Positions 42,036 through 51,615 are shown, numbered from the stretch's first letter. The stretch: DNA of 64,000 nucleotides from DATBSL01 sp963729875 (GCA_963729875.1 CAVSPR010000004.1:620001-684000), one strand, 5' to 3'. The notes: generated from the letters alone by a model not told the origin. Made by a program: numbers and translations.

Positions 42036-44909
42036 TCAGTTGCCGCTGACCGGGCCGAGGTAGCGGTCCAACCACTCCAGCGTGGGCTTGACCGGCGCCA
42101 GCCGTCCCGGGATGTGGCCGCCGTCGAACAGGACGTGACGCTTGTCGTCTGCCTTTGTCCCGAGGAGCCGGAACATGGGCTTCTGGGACAGCTCGAGCGG
42201 GAAGCGGAAGTCGTCCCGGCCGCTGAGCATTAGCGTCGGAGTCCTGACCCGCGGGGCGAAGTTCAGATCGTCGATCTCCGGCATTCCCGCCGTGTCGGAG
42301 CTGTCGAGCCCACCGGCCATGAGGATGCTCGCCCTGAAGCGGTGGTCGAGGGCGGTGACCCGGAGCCCCATGTTGGCGCCCCAGCTGAAGCCGTAGTACG
42401 CCAGCCTGTCCTTGTCGATGTCCGAGCGGGCCTCCAGGTAGTCGACCGAGCGCTCGACGTCCTGGATCTGCTGGATCTCGAGATCGCGGTAGGCGCGTGA
42501 CGGCCAGGGTGGCTCATCCTTGAGCCGCCTCTCGTAGGTGTTCTTGTAGATCGGGTTGAGGACTGCCCGACCGCTGCGGATCACGAAATCGAAGAAGTTG
42601 AGCTCGGGCTCCAGGAGCCGGGGCAGAGACTCCGCTCCCGAGCCCGGGAAGTAGATCACCGCCTGGAAGGGCGGCGACGCATTCGTGGGCAGGAAGAGGT
42701 ACGCGATGAGCTTCTCGCCCCCGTAGGCGGCATTCATCGTGATCTTCTCCCTGGTCCAGTGAGGAGAGGCGCTCGGCAGCCGCTCGACCACCGGATCGAG
42801 AGGAGTACGGTCGTAGGCGTAGATGCTCCGGAAGACTTCGAATGCCGCCTCGTCGACGGGCTTCTCGCGCGAGTAGTCACGCCAGACCCTCAGGATCGGC
42901 GCGAGCAGGTCCGCGGCGGGCGGCTTCTCGTACCTCGCACAGCGGAAGCCGTCGTTCTCCCGTCGCTGGAAGGAGGGCTGGGCATGCTTCGACCGGTACA
43001 TGTACACGGGTTCGTCCCAGCCGCCGCCGAGCGTGTAGCGCTTCGCGCCCGAGGCGTTCCAGCACCACTCCTTGACGTTTCCCGCCATGTCGTAGGTCCC
43101 AACGCGCCCGAGCCCCTGGCGGGTCCCGATCCGGGCCGGCCCTTTCCCGTCGAAGTTCGACAGGGTGAGCAGCGCGGGCGGCGGGAAGGGGTCCGTCGCG
43201 GCGAGCCAGTGGTGTACGGTCGGCAGGCTCTTTCCGGCGAACTCGGCATAGGCCGCTGCCTCGTACCAGCTCACGCCGCGCACGGGGTAGTCATCCTCCC
43301 CCGCGGGGTAGCCTCCCGCCTCCCACGTGGAAGGGCCGGGGCGCCCGGTCCGGTCGACCAGCCTCCGCATGGCCTCTTCCCAGGAGACCTCGCGGCCCTC
43401 GTCGAGGAAGGGCGGCTTCCAGTACTGGTGCTTCCGATAGCCGCCGGCGTCGACGAATGCCTGGAACTGCCGGTTGGTCACCTCGTATTGGTCGAGCCAG
43501 AATCCGTCCCGCTGGACGGTCTTGCCCTCGACGAGTGTCTCGCCGCCGGGAACCCAGACCATCCCCTTCGGCACGGAGCCCACGGGGTGCAGCTTGACCT
43601 TGACCGCCCAGCCACCCGGAGCCACCTCGACAGGCTCGAACCCCGGCTTCTGGATCCGCCATCGTGGCCGGAGCTTGGTGAGCCGGACGTTCTGGATCGG
43701 CGTCCGGCCGACGGCCTCCCACGCGCTCTCGGGCTCGCTGTAGCTCTTCCAGCTGACATCCGCGCCTTCGGGCTCGGTGTCCACGGAGTACTCGAACGTG
43801 AGCGACTCCCACAGGCGCTGGGCCTCGGCGTCTCCGGCCAGGTAAGGCAGGACCTGCCGCGCCAGCCGGAAGGCGGCCCCGTTGTCGTCTTCGGCATCGA
43901 GGCGTGCGATCTCCGGCAGAGCGCGCCTCGCTCGCTCGATCCGCGCGCCCCGCAACCAGACCCACGCCCCCGCGGCGATGAGGGCGACGAGGGCGAGTCC
44001 CGCGGGGACGGCCACGCGCGGCCGGCGCCAGACAGAGGGGCCGACCGCGGCTCGCTTGCGGGCCTCCTCGAGGTCGCGCAGCAGCTCGGCACCGGACGGA
44101 TAGCGGTCCTCGGGCTCCTTCTGGAGGCACCGGAACACGATGCGTTCCACGTCGGGAGGGATCTCGGAGCGCGTCGCCCGCGGAGAAGGCGGTGTCGTGG
44201 TGATGACGGCCTTGCGCACCGAGACCTGTGAATCGCCCTGGAACGGACGGCGACCGGTGAGCATCTCGTACAGCACCGAGCCGAACGAGAAGACGTCGCT
44301 CCGGCCGTCCACCGGCCGCCCCTCGGCTTGCTCAGGCGACATGTAGGAGGGCGTGCCGAGAACTGTTCCCTGCTCGGTCCGGAGGCCCGCCGACACCGTC
44401 GGCGTCGAGTCGTCCCCGGACTGCGGCTCGGTCAGCTTGGCCAGGCCGAAGTCCACGAGCTTCGCCTCGCCGCTCTTCGAGAGCATGACGTTTGCCGGCT
44501 TGACGTCGCGGTGGACGATGCCGGCCGCGTGGGCCGCGCCGAGCGCGCTCGCGATCTGGCTCGCGTAGTCGAGCGCCTCGGGGACGGGGAGGAGCTCCTT
44601 CTCCAGGAGCCGGTCGAGGGAGGTGCCGTCGACGTACTCCATGACGATGAAGTCACGATCGTCCCCCTCGGAGGAGTCCCGGTCGATGTCGTGGATGGTG
44701 ACGATGTGCGAGTGGTTGAGGGCCGAAGCGGCCTTGGCCTCGCGAGCGAAGCGCTCCCGGCGCTGGCGGTTCGCGGCGGCGTCCGGGTGCACGATCTTGA
44801 TCGCCACCGTGCGATCGAGGCGCGTGTCGTGGGCACGATAGACGACCCCCATGCCTCCTTCGCCCAGCTTCTCGAGGATCTGGTAGTGGGAGACGTTCCG
44901 GCCGATCAT
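42036..44909 (-). CDS. Ser/Thr kinase - PEGA-like - FGE-sulfatase - alpha/beta hydrolase fusion
   Basis: From the ATG at 44909 (CTGGAGG ahead) the protein has 957 aa. A Hanks-type kinase comes first: GEGGMGVVYRA (16-26), Lys38, HRDVKPAN (133-140), DFG (153-155), GTPSYMSPEQ. It is followed by one transmembrane helix (301-319), then a PEGA-like segment (378-440), an FGE-sulfatase/SUMF1-type domain (448 to about 690, VWVPGGE, YEVTNRQFQAF, GNVKEWCW, DGFRCARY) and an alpha/beta hydrolase with Ser842 (YGFSWGAN), Asp899 and His932. The kinase is cytosolic and the other domains should face the periplasm, so it may sense or process an external ligand. The divergent neighbour also ends in an alpha/beta hydrolase. 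Confidence 0.92.
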   Translation of the reverse strand: MIGRNVSHYQILEKLGEGGMGVVYRAHDTRLDRTVAIKIVHPDAAANRQRRERFAREAKAASALNHSHIVTIHDIDRDSSEGDDRDFIVMEYVDGTSLDRLLEKELLPVPEALDYASQIASALGAAHAAGIVHRDVKPANVMLSKSGEAKLVDFGLAKLTEPQSGDDSTPTVSAGLRTEQGTVLGTPSYMSPEQAEGRPVDGRSDVFSFGSVLYEMLTGRRPFQGDSQVSVRKAVITTTPPSPRATRSEIPPDVERIVFRCLQKEPEDRYPSGAELLRDLEEARKRAAVGPSVWRRPRVAVPAGLALVALIAAGAWVWLRGARIERARRALPEIARLDAEDDNGAAFRLARQVLPYLAGDAEAQRLWESLTFEYSVDTEPEGADVSWKSYSEPESAWEAVGRTPIQNVRLTKLRPRWRIQKPGFEPVEVAPGGWAVKVKLHPVGSVPKGMVWVPGGETLVEGKTVQRDGFWLDQYEVTNRQFQAFVDAGGYRKHQYWKPPFLDEGREVSWEEAMRRLVDRTGRPGPSTWEAGGYPAGEDDYPVRGVSWYEAAAYAEFAGKSLPTVHHWLAATDPFPPPALLTLSNFDGKGPARIGTRQGLGRVGTYDMAGNVKEWCWNASGAKRYTLGGGWDEPVYMYRSKHAQPSFQRRENDGFRCARYEKPPAADLLAPILRVWRDYSREKPVDEAAFEVFRSIYAYDRTPLDPVVERLPSASPHWTREKITMNAAYGGEKLIAYLFLPTNASPPFQAVIYFPGSGAESLPRLLEPELNFFDFVIRSGRAVLNPIYKNTYERRLKDEPPWPSRAYRDLEIQQIQDVERSVDYLEARSDIDKDRLAYYGFSWGANMGLRVTALDHRFRASILMAGGLDSSDTAGMPEIDDLNFAPRVRTPTLMLSGRDDFRFPLELSQKPMFRLLGTKADDKRHVLFDGGHIPGRLAPVKPTLEWLDRYLGPVSGN

Positions 44910-45036
44910 GTCCAGCCTCCAGGGTGCGACTCGAACCTTCGTTCTCGTGACCGGCCAGCGGCCCCGGTAGACGGCCACCCCGAGCCGGGCGTTCCTCGTG
45001 CGGTGATTCTCTGTCTGGCCGGACTGGGGTGGGAGC

Positions 45037-45066
45037 ATTCTAGCTCTCCTGCTAGCCGGGGTCACA
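45037..45066 (-). promoter_or_regulatory. Candidate promoter of the kinase-hydrolase gene
   Basis: On the minus strand TGTGAC (45066-45061) and TAGAAT (45042-45037) are 18 bp apart, about 130 bp upstream of the ATG at 44909. The -10 is strong, the -35 moderate. Confidence 0.4.
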
Positions 45067-45185
45067 CGGGTGACACCGCCGCCCACAGCCCGCCCGCCGC
45101 GACGAGGGCTCTCGGCGCTCAGCGGCAGCAATCCAGCGCTCTTCCGTGCGGCACCCCATCCAGTCCGCGTGGTACTTTTCTCGAG

Positions 45186-46796
45186 ATGGCGAGATCCGCG
45201 CCGCTCAGCCTCGGCCTGCTCGGCCCGTTCGTGGTCACCCGCGGCGGCCACCCGGTCGCCTTGCCGCAGTCGCAAAAGACCCGCGCGCTCCTCGCCTACC
45301 TCGCGGTAACCGGGCGGCCCCACCTGCGCGAGCGGCTGTGCGACATGCTCTGGAATGTCGCGGACGACCCGCGCGGGGCCCTGCGCTGGAGCCTGAGCAA
45401 GCTGCGCGCGCTCGATGACGAGGGCACCTCGCGGATTCGCGCCGATCGGGACACCGTCGCCTTCGATGCGACCGGCGCGCGCGTGGATGCGCTCGAGCTG
45501 CGCGAGGCGACCGCTGGAGGCCTGGACCTGCCCTCTCTCGAGCGGCTGCGTCAGCTCGCCGCGATGTTCCGTGGCCCGTTCCTCGAGGGGCTCGAGCTGC
45601 CCGACTTCCACGACTTCGAGGCCTGGCGCGTCGCCGAGCGCGAGGAGTTCCGACAGCTTCACCGGCGGCTCCTGCGCGAGCTGGTCTCGCGCCTCGACGC
45701 GACACCCGAGGAGGCGCTCGTGCCGGCGCGCGAGCTCGTGCGCCTCGCGCCGGAGGACGAGTCCAGCCGGGCGGCCCTGATCAGGCTCCTCGCCGCCGCC
45801 GGCCGCCGCGCGGAGGCTGAGGAGCACTACACCCTCGGCCGCCGGCAGATCGAGAAGGCGGGCGGGGATCTCGGGGAGCTCCACCGGGCGTGGCGGAGGG
45901 TTTCTGCCGAACCGGCGCGAGGGCCGTCCCCCGCCGAGACCGATGCGGCGCGCCAGGATGTCCGCTTCTGCACGGCCCCCGACGGGGTGCGGATCGCGTA
46001 CGCGACGCTCGGCCAGGGGCCGGCCCTGGTCAAGACCGCCAACTGGATGAGCCACCTCGAGTACGACTGGAAGAGCCCGCTCTGGCGCCATCTGGCCCGC
46101 GAGCTGTCGCGCGAGTTCCGGCTCGTCCGCTACGACCAGCGAGGCAACGGCTTGTCGGACTGGAACGTCGACGACTTCTCGCTGGACGCCTGCGTCAGCG
46201 ATCTCGAGACGGTGATCGACGCGGTCGGGCTGGAGCGGTTCGCGCTCCTGGGCGTGTCGCAGGGCTCCCGAGTTGCGATCGCTTACGCGGTCAGGCACCC
46301 GGAGCGTGTGAGCCGCCTCGTCCTCTATGGGGGCGCCGCGCGCGGCTGGAAGCACCGAAGCCAGGGCGCGCGTGATTCGCGAGCGGGCCTGCAGGCGCTG
46401 ATCCGGGAGGGCTGGGGGCGCGACACCCCGGCCTTCCGGCAGGTCTTCACGACGCTGTTCATGCCGGGCGCGAGCCCGGAGCAGGCGGCCTGGTTCAACG
46501 AGCTCCAGCGGGCGTCCAGCTCGGCCGAGAACGCAGTCCGGCTGACCGAGGCAGCCGGCGAAGTGGATGTGACCGATCGGCTCGCGAGCGTGCGCGCGCC
46601 GACCCTGGTCATGCACGCGACCGAGGACGCGATGGTCGGCCTGGAGGAGGCGCGTCGCCTTGCGGCGGGCATTCCCGGCGCCCGGTTCGTCGCGCTGCAG
46701 AGCCAGAACCACCTGCTCCTCGAGGACGAGCCGGCATTCGCCCGGCTCCTGTCGGAGATCCGCAAGTTCGTGGCGGAGCCACGACCGCAGCCTTGA
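45186..46796 (+). CDS. SARP/BTAD transcriptional regulator fused to alpha/beta hydrolase
   Basis: A 536-aa protein. Residues 1-95 form a winged-helix DNA-binding domain of the SARP/AfsR type (LSLGLLGPFVVTRGGHPVAL, QKTRALLAYLAV). Residues ~100-250 form the helical bacterial transcriptional activator domain (FLEGLELPDFHDFEAW ... AEEHYTLGRRQIEKAGG). The C-terminal alpha/beta hydrolase has Ser in LLGVSQGSRVA, Asp in MHATEDAMVG and His in LQSQNHLLL. The hydrolase may be a ligand sensor or an enzyme in its own right. No clear Shine-Dalgarno precedes the ATG; TACTTT at 45171-45176 could be a -10 giving a nearly leaderless mRNA. It is divergent from the kinase gene across 276 bp. Confidence 0.88.
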   Translation: MARSAPLSLGLLGPFVVTRGGHPVALPQSQKTRALLAYLAVTGRPHLRERLCDMLWNVADDPRGALRWSLSKLRALDDEGTSRIRADRDTVAFDATGARVDALELREATAGGLDLPSLERLRQLAAMFRGPFLEGLELPDFHDFEAWRVAEREEFRQLHRRLLRELVSRLDATPEEALVPARELVRLAPEDESSRAALIRLLAAAGRRAEAEEHYTLGRRQIEKAGGDLGELHRAWRRVSAEPARGPSPAETDAARQDVRFCTAPDGVRIAYATLGQGPALVKTANWMSHLEYDWKSPLWRHLARELSREFRLVRYDQRGNGLSDWNVDDFSLDACVSDLETVIDAVGLERFALLGVSQGSRVAIAYAVRHPERVSRLVLYGGAARGWKHRSQGARDSRAGLQALIREGWGRDTPAFRQVFTTLFMPGASPEQAAWFNELQRASSSAENAVRLTEAAGEVDVTDRLASVRAPTLVMHATEDAMVGLEEARRLAAGIPGARFVALQSQNHLLLEDEPAFARLLSEIRKFVAEPRPQP

Positions 46797-46865
46797 ACGA
46801 AGCCACACCAAGACCCTGTCCGCCCTTCCGTCCTGACTTCGCTGTTGGAGTTGTGAGCGGCCCGA

Positions 46866-47498
46866 TCAAGGCGCCGCCGGGTCGTCCAGCACCGCGGCGT
46901 CGATCTGGAACACGCCGCCTTCCGGCGTGTCGCGGCTGAAGAGCAGCAGGCGGCCGCCGGCGACGATCTGGGGACAGAACTCGTGGTCGGGACCGTTGAC
47001 AGCGGGACCGAGGTTCCGGGCTGGCGACCAGCGGCCGTCCTTCCACCGGCTGACGTACAGATCGATCTTCCCGCAGCCGCCCGGCCGGTCGCTGCCGAAC
47101 ACCAGGATCGTCTGGTCGGGCGTGATGTAGCCGTCCAGGTCCATCTGCGGCGAATTGACGGCGGGGCCCAAGTTCTCGGGCTCCGCGTAGCCTTTCCCGC
47201 TGGGCCGGGCTCGATGGAGGTCGAGCCCGCCGCTGCCCGGGCGCACCGTGCCGAAGTAGAGGGTTCCATCTCCTGCAACCGCAGGGAACGGTTCGTTGAC
47301 CTCGTTTTTCACGGGCGGATCCAGGCGCTTCGGCTCGCCCCCGCCCTCGGCGCGGCGCTCCACCACCCACAGATCGGTGTCCATCCCGGATGCGTCGTAG
47401 GCCGTCGCCCTCGCCGCCATCCTGATCGTGCGCGACGCCGGCGCAAAGGCCATCGCGGTCACCCGGACTTCGGCGAAGAGCGACGAGGGGGCCGACAT
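46866..47498 (-). CDS. PD40 (TolB-like) propeller protein, probably 5'-truncated
   Basis: A 210-aa protein with WD40-like PD40 repeats: DTDLWVVERR, EPFPAVAGDGTLYFGTVRPG, DLDGYITPDQTILVFGSDRP and HEFCPQIVAGGRLLLFSRD, each followed by the usual ENLGPAVN/ARNLGPAVN linkers. Family members I know have a signal peptide and about 100-150 more N-terminal residues with further blades; here the first ~35 residues are unrelated and there is no signal. An AAGGAGG lies about 11 bp before the ATG at 47498, so it may still be translated. It is divergent from the TonB receptor gene. Confidence 0.65.
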   Translation of the reverse strand: MSAPSSLFAEVRVTAMAFAPASRTIRMAARATAYDASGMDTDLWVVERRAEGGGEPKRLDPPVKNEVNEPFPAVAGDGTLYFGTVRPGSGGLDLHRARPSGKGYAEPENLGPAVNSPQMDLDGYITPDQTILVFGSDRPGGCGKIDLYVSRWKDGRWSPARNLGPAVNGPDHEFCPQIVAGGRLLLFSRDTPEGGVFQIDAAVLDDPAAP

Positions 47499-47559
47499 AG
47501 ACGCCTCGTGCCTCCTTGCCGCATCGCTCCGTTCGGTGGCCGTCGTCTACCAGGCGGCC

Positions 47560-47574
47560 ATTGGTCTGTCCAAT
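47560..47574. promoter_or_regulatory. GntR/FadR-type operator candidate, site 1
   Basis: ATTGG-TCTGT-CCAAT is a perfect 5-bp inverted repeat around a 5-bp centre. It closely resembles operators of FadR-subfamily GntR regulators such as LldR and PdhR (ATTGGTnnnACCAAT pattern). It lies 276 bp before the TonB receptor start. Confidence 0.5.
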
Positions 47575-47678
47575 CCAGATTACAGATCCGACAGGAGTTT
47601 CTTTCCGAAGAACGACGACCTCACCGGGACACCCGTATCCCGCCGGCCGCTCGAGGGAAAGTCCGAGTGGATGGCTAG

Positions 47679-47693
47679 AAAGGTCTGACCAAT
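47679..47693. promoter_or_regulatory. GntR/FadR-type operator candidate, site 2
   Basis: AAAGG-TCTGA-CCAAT matches site 1 at 12 of 15 positions and contains the symmetric core GGTCTGACC. The two sites are 119 bp apart, centre to centre, which would allow DNA looping. Confidence 0.5.
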
Positions 47694-47849
47694 CCGGGTT
47701 TGCTGCCCACTTTGGATTGTCCTCCTGGCCGAACGACAGGATTCCACAGCGAGGTGAGTTGTCGCAGGCGAAGCGGCTGCGCGCGCCGTGCAGCCCTTCG
47801 CGTCCAGTCCGCATTGCCGCATCCACGCATCCAGAAGGAGGCACTGGAG

Positions 47850-50800
47850 ATGGACATGAGGAAATGCTTGACAGGGTTGGCCGCAGCCGTGCTGGCGTCC
47901 GCTCCATTGTTCGCCCAGGAGAGCCGCGGACGGGTCCAGGGTGCGGTCAGCGACGAGCAGGGAGGGATCATCCCGGGGGCCACGGTCACGCTGACAAACG
48001 GGGCCACCGGGATCAGCGCCTCTCGTGCCAGCAATCGGGATGGCCGCTATCTCTTCGACTACGTGGACCCCGGCCGCTACTCGATCACCGTCGAGTTGAC
48101 CGGGTTCGTGACCGTCGTCCACGCGAACGTCGTGGTTCAGCAGCGGGGTGACGTCACGGTCGACGTCGGGCTGAAGATCGGCGCGATCCAGGAGGTCGTC
48201 ACCGTCACCGAATCGCCCGTCGCCGTCCAGTTCAACACCGCCAGCCACGACCTGACCGTCGAGCAGCAGCTCGTGCAGGACCTCCCGTCCTCCACGCGCA
48301 ACCCCCTCGGTCTCGCGATGCTCGACCCGTCGGCCGTGAACCGCGGGAGCACGATCGAGACACAGCCCTACCACCACCGCACGGCGAACGAGGTCGACCT
48401 CGGGGGCGGCGCCAAGTACCGCAACGACGTCGTCCTCGACGGCACGCCGCTCATCGCCGGCAACAAGCTCGGCTACACGCCTCCCATCGACGCGGTGACC
48501 GAGTACACCGTGCAGTCCAACGCCGTCGACGCGGAGTTCGGTCACAACTCGGGTGGCGTCTCCGTCGTCACCATGAAGTCCGGCAGCAACGAATACCACG
48601 GCTCTGCCTACTACTATGGCCGCGACGCCTCGCTGAACGCGATCAGCGATCGCACCGTTCATCAGCACAACGACAACCCCTATTGGAATGCGGGCGCGAC
48701 GTTCGGCTTCCCGGTGATCAGGAACAAGCTGTTCGTGTTCTCCGTCTTCGAGAGGATCGAGAACACGCAGTCGACGGGCAGCTACTACTCGCTGCCGACG
48801 GAGCTCGAGCGCCAGGGCGACTTCTCCCAGTCCTACAACGCGGACGGCTCGCTGCGCGTCATCTACGACCCGCTGACGACCCGGCTGGTGAACGGCCGCT
48901 ACGTCCGCGATCCGTTCCCCGGGAACAAGATCCCCCAGGCGCGCTGGGACGCCTTGAGCTCCACGGTCCTCGCCAACCTCTGGGACGCCAACAGCGCGCC
49001 GGACGACCTCACCGGCTTCCAGAACTTCAAGTACACGAACGAGAACAAGTTCCACTACTACAACTTCTCGACCCGGGTCGACTGGCAGGTCAACCAGAAC
49101 TGGAAGGCCTGGGGGCGCGTCAGCCGGATCAATACCGACCAGGACGCCACCGACTTCACGAACGGCGCCGACCCCATGAAGATCCGCAACGTCGCCGGCA
49201 GCAAGCGCAACGGCTGGAACATCGCCGCCGACACGGTCTACACCTTCAACCCCTCGACCTCTCTCGACGTGCGCGGCTCCTTCTACCAGGTCGAGGACAA
49301 GCGCGACTACCCGGAGATGGACATCGGCGACTACTCGAGCTTCTGGTCCGACCCCTGGTGGCAGCCGTACATGGAAGGACGGCCCCTGGTCTACGCGCCC
49401 AGCTTCACCGTGGAGGGGGCGCGCAACACCTTCGGCGTCGCCAACTACTGGTACCAGGAGCCCAAGGGCTACAGCGTCCACGCCCGCTTCAACAGGTACT
49501 TCACGAAGCACGCGCTGAAGGTCGGCTCGGAGGTCCGCTGGAAGCGGGGCGAGGCCGCCCGTTTCCGCTACTTCAGCACGGCCTTCCGCTTCAACGAAAC
49601 CGCCGGCTACAACGCCGCGGGCACCCAGGTGGCGACGACCGGCCACCCCTGGGCGAGCTTCCTGCTCGGGACCATGAACTCCTCGGCCACCGTCGCACAG
49701 TACACGCCGATGCAGACGGCCAACACCGAGATGTACGCCGTCTACGTTCAGGACGATTTCCGGATCACGCCGAAGCTCAGCGTCAACCTCGGTCTGCGCT
49801 ACGAGTACGAGGGTGGGTTCTGGGACGACCAGTACCGGCTGCAGCAGCAGCTCGACATGACCGATCCCATCCCCGGGATGCAGGAAGCGATCGACCCACA
49901 GATCCCCGCCAACGTCAGGGCGATCATGGCGCAATCGGCGGGACAGAACAGCTACCTCTACAACGGCGCCTTCTACTTCACGGAGCCCGACAACAAGCGC
50001 AACACCAACGCCAGTCGCACGCAGCTCATGCCTCGCGTCGGCTTGTCCTGGCGGATCGGCGAGCGGATGGCGCTGCGCGCCGGCTACGGCCGCTTCTACA
50101 CGCCGACGTCGCTCATCATGCCGGACCGCGACGCCAACGGCGAGCTGCCGATGGGCGCCTTCTCGCCCACCACCAGTGCCATGCCGGACGTCTCCAACAT
50201 CCCGGTGGTCAGCTTCTCGAACCCCTTCCCCCAGGGCCTGATCGACGCCTACGGCAAGTCGCGCGGCCGCTACACCCAGCTCGGCGACAGCATCATCATC
50301 GACGAGCACCAGCAGAAGCCGCCGATCTCCGACCGGATCAACCTGTCGCTGCAGCGCGAGCTGCCCGGCCGGATCGTGGCCGACGTCACCTACCTGATCA
50401 ACTTCGTGAGCCGCGACCAGTGGCCCCAGCAGCTCAACATCGTCGACCCGCGGCTCTTCTATCAGTACGGGGCGGCGCTCAACGCCTCGGTGGCGAACCC
50501 GTTCTACAACTACGAGACCGTCGAGACCTTCCCCGGACCGCTGCGCGACCGCAGGACCGTCGCCACCTGGGAGCTCCTCAAGCCCTATCCGCAGTACGGT
50601 CCCATCGTGCAGACGGCCACCGACCTGCGCAAGTCGCGCTTCCAGTCGTTCCAGGTGCGGCTGCAGCGGCCCTTCGCCAACGGCATCTCCGTGATGCTCA
50701 CCTACGGCTACAACACGCAGCGCGCGCAGGTCTACTACGACATCCAGGACGAGTACGACGGCGCGCTGACCTGGGTGGACGGCAACTACTCGCCGGCCGG

Positions 50801-51392
50801 CGGCACGCCCGCGGTGCGCGCGGACGGCCTCAACAACTACGCCAACACCGGCACCGGCATGAACTACGCGGTCGACCCCATGCACGCCTTCCGTGCCGCC
50901 TTCACGGCGGACCTGCCCTTCGGGCGCGGGCGCGCGATCGGTGGCGACATGAACAAGGCCCTGGACGTCGTCGTCGGCGGCTGGAAGCTGTCCGGAACGT
51001 TCCGCTACGATTCGGGGTCGAAGCTCGTCTTCGGCGCCATGGCCGCTCCGGCCGAGGTCGAGAAGGTGGGGGGGACCGGCCGCGACACGTACTGGTTCGA
51101 CACCACCGGGTTCGCCCAGCAGCCCGCGTACACGCGGCGCAGCAATCCCTGGTACTACGACTCCCTGACGGGGCCGAACTTCAAGAACCTCGACCTCAGC
51201 CTCGCGAAGCGGTTCCCGCTCAAGGATCGCTACAACCTGTGGCTCCGGCTCGAGGCCTACAACGCGCTCAACATGATGAACTGGGCGAACCCGACGTTGA
51301 CGGTCACGTCGTCTGACTTCGGCAAGGTCACGGCGCAGGCGCCCGGCTACTATGGCCGCCAGCTCCAGTACTCCCTGAAGTTCGAGTTCTGA
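47850..51392 (+). CDS. Oar-type TonB-dependent receptor with carboxypeptidase-regulatory-like domain
   Basis: From the ATG at 47850 (AAGGAGG) the protein has 1180 aa. A signal peptide (LTGLAAAVLASAPLFAQ) is followed by an Ig-like carboxypeptidase-regulatory domain (SRGRVQGAVSDEQGGIIPGA ... YSITVELTGFV, about 25-105), a plug (TESPVAVQFNTASHD onward, about 120-260) and a 22-strand-type beta barrel ending in YSLKFEF with the terminal Phe required for outer-membrane assembly. This is the OmpA-related/Oar family, greatly expanded in Acidobacteriota, thought to import glycans or other large nutrients with TonB energy. No SusD-like partner is adjacent. The two upstream operators suggest control by a GntR regulator responding to an organic or sugar acid (inference). 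Confidence 0.93.
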   Translation: MDMRKCLTGLAAAVLASAPLFAQESRGRVQGAVSDEQGGIIPGATVTLTNGATGISASRASNRDGRYLFDYVDPGRYSITVELTGFVTVVHANVVVQQRGDVTVDVGLKIGAIQEVVTVTESPVAVQFNTASHDLTVEQQLVQDLPSSTRNPLGLAMLDPSAVNRGSTIETQPYHHRTANEVDLGGGAKYRNDVVLDGTPLIAGNKLGYTPPIDAVTEYTVQSNAVDAEFGHNSGGVSVVTMKSGSNEYHGSAYYYGRDASLNAISDRTVHQHNDNPYWNAGATFGFPVIRNKLFVFSVFERIENTQSTGSYYSLPTELERQGDFSQSYNADGSLRVIYDPLTTRLVNGRYVRDPFPGNKIPQARWDALSSTVLANLWDANSAPDDLTGFQNFKYTNENKFHYYNFSTRVDWQVNQNWKAWGRVSRINTDQDATDFTNGADPMKIRNVAGSKRNGWNIAADTVYTFNPSTSLDVRGSFYQVEDKRDYPEMDIGDYSSFWSDPWWQPYMEGRPLVYAPSFTVEGARNTFGVANYWYQEPKGYSVHARFNRYFTKHALKVGSEVRWKRGEAARFRYFSTAFRFNETAGYNAAGTQVATTGHPWASFLLGTMNSSATVAQYTPMQTANTEMYAVYVQDDFRITPKLSVNLGLRYEYEGGFWDDQYRLQQQLDMTDPIPGMQEAIDPQIPANVRAIMAQSAGQNSYLYNGAFYFTEPDNKRNTNASRTQLMPRVGLSWRIGERMALRAGYGRFYTPTSLIMPDRDANGELPMGAFSPTTSAMPDVSNIPVVSFSNPFPQGLIDAYGKSRGRYTQLGDSIIIDEHQQKPPISDRINLSLQRELPGRIVADVTYLINFVSRDQWPQQLNIVDPRLFYQYGAALNASVANPFYNYETVETFPGPLRDRRTVATWELLKPYPQYGPIVQTATDLRKSRFQSFQVRLQRPFANGISVMLTYGYNTQRAQVYYDIQDEYDGALTWVDGNYSPAGGTPAVRADGLNNYANTGTGMNYAVDPMHAFRAAFTADLPFGRGRAIGGDMNKALDVVVGGWKLSGTFRYDSGSKLVFGAMAAPAEVEKVGGTGRDTYWFDTTGFAQQPAYTRRSNPWYYDSLTGPNFKNLDLSLAKRFPLKDRYNLWLRLEAYNALNMMNWANPTLTVTSSDFGKVTAQAPGYYGRQLQYSLKFEF

Positions 51393-51412
51393 GCGGCCGA
51401 CAGTGCTGGCGG

Positions 51413-51451
51413 CGATCAGGGGTGCGGCGGCAACGCCGCACCCCTTGATCG
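51413..51451 (+). terminator. Strong hairpin after TonB receptor
   Basis: A 17-18-bp stem (51413-51429 with 51434-51451, one bulged A) is closed by a GCAA tetraloop, 21 bp after the stop codon. The stability and GNRA loop fit a terminator or 3'-end stabilising structure. There is no T-tract. Confidence 0.65.
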
Positions 51452-51615
51452 TCGGCGCGCCCTCACCCCGGGCCGGGACGGCTCCTGGCTCGTTGGGCGG
51501 AGATCACCAGCGACGTTCGGGGTCACGAAGGGATGGGGAGGGGACGGCAGCCGGACCCCTGCAACCCCGCGGATTCTGGAAGCGCTCGTAGTCCGCTCGC
51601 AAGTTGTTGATGGGT

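Larger units (their letters stand above)
47499..47849. other. Intergenic region between PD40 gene and TonB receptor
   Basis: This 351-bp stretch has no supported gene on either strand. It holds two similar 15-bp GntR-like operator candidates (47560-47574 and 47679-47693) and the AAGGAGG ribosome-binding site of the receptor. I could not identify a convincing -35/-10 pair. Confidence 0.6.

Noticed and set aside
47580..50885. 1101-codon minus-strand open frame opposite the TonB receptor
   Set aside because: It is antisense to a clear receptor gene; the translation is repetitive Val/Gly/Arg/His without any domain.
51431..51615. Integration (att) site next to tRNA-Phe
   Set aside because: No duplicate of the tRNA 3' end and no integrase gene were found nearby.
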